Positions 5,763 to 5,897 of a stretch of DNA of 5,897 nt are shown here, piece by piece. The notes under the pieces were generated by a model, which made no database searches, was not told the origin of the DNA, and saw nothing but the letters and a program-made list of their open reading frames with translations. The DNA is from Brachyspira pilosicoli (lineage in GTDB: Bacteria > Spirochaetota > Brachyspiria > Brachyspirales > Brachyspiraceae), in the NCBI RefSeq assembly GCF_019402445.1, contig NZ_SRZM01000023.1, positions 1-5,897 on the forward strand, given 5' to 3'. Made by a program: the position numbers and the translations under genes. How positions within the stretch are numbered: the first letter of the stretch is position 1; the number at the start of each line of letters is the position of its first letter.

Positions 5763-5897
5763 ATTTATTTATTCTTGACATCTGTAATAAAAACAATAAT
5801 ATCATAACAACAGCAAAAGCTAACATTACTATAATACTCACATTAATACCTAAAATCATTAATATATGCGATGATATATAATCAATAACTATAATAT
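5752..5897 (-). CDS. 3' end of a membrane-protein gene upstream of rsmA (cut by the window edge)
   Basis: On the minus strand an open frame enters at the right edge (first full codon at 5895) and runs for 47 codons to a TAA at 5752-5754. The visible residues include YISSHILMILGINVS, then about 19 hydrophobic residues (IIVMLAFAVVMILLFLL core) forming one membrane helix, and a positive tail QMSRINKYVK. The helix followed by basic residues is what a C-terminal inner-membrane anchor looks like, with the tail probably cytoplasmic. The pattern of an LGI-type turn, a helix and a short Ser/Arg/Ile tail recalls the C terminus of DUF2304-type small membrane proteins, but 47 residues cannot establish that. 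The gene overlaps rsmA by 11 bases in another frame, which suggests one operon. An internal ATG at 5857-5859 could give a 35-residue protein, but the frame stays open beyond it. Confidence 0.6.
   Translation of the reverse strand, partial: IIVIDYISSHILMILGINVSIIVMLAFAVVMILLFLLQMSRINKYVK

Noticed and set aside
1..5897. CRISPR array, tRNA/rRNA, insertion sequence, phage or defence system
   Set aside because: There are no regularly spaced repeats, tRNA-like folds, transposase or nuclease motifs; all complete genes but the lipoprotein are recognised housekeeping genes.

Overview
The window is a stretch of AT-rich bacterial chromosome with ordinary housekeeping gene content. The base composition, the strong preference for A/T-ending codons, the AGA-type arginine codons and the overall look of the proteins suggest a Brachyspira-like spirochaete. 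That assignment is recognition from memory and was not confirmed by a search.

Layout: positions 1-299 are non-coding and hold degenerate short repeats plus a good intrinsic terminator. Next, all on the minus strand, comes a fatty-acid synthesis cluster read fabG -> acpP -> fabF (2685 down to 300). It has a near-consensus sigma-70-type promoter in front of fabG (2722-2750), a hairpin after fabG, a terminator-like hairpin after acpP, and a terminator after fabF. Upstream of it, also on the minus strand, is a complete pyruvate kinase gene (2837-4270) with its own promoter. A small unrecognised lipoprotein gene (4390-4914, plus strand) is divergent from pyk and converges on rsmA/ksgA (4911-5762, minus strand). 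The two convergent genes share a TTAA palindrome as their stop codons. At the right edge is the 3' end of a further minus-strand gene (5752 to beyond 5897) that encodes a C-terminal membrane helix. It overlaps the rsmA start by 11 bases.

How the genes work together: FabG, ACP and FabF supply the reductase, the acyl carrier and the elongation condensing enzyme of type II fatty acid synthesis in the cytoplasm. The terminator-like hairpin between acpP and fabF would let ACP be made in excess of FabF, which fits the usual abundance of ACP. Pyruvate kinase makes pyruvate and ATP at the end of glycolysis; its link to the fab genes is position only. RsmA dimethylates two adenines of 16S rRNA and is probably translated by coupling to the membrane-protein gene upstream.

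I found no mobile element, CRISPR array, tRNA or rRNA, and no evidence of a novel multi-gene system. The points most worth a second look are the pyruvate kinase active-site signature (it predicts potassium independence and carries an unusual Phe in the NFSHG motif), the nearly leaderless lipoprotein gene, the hairpins that partition the fab operon, the edge gene coupled to rsmA, and a recurring intergenic word, AAAAAGTTGNA.
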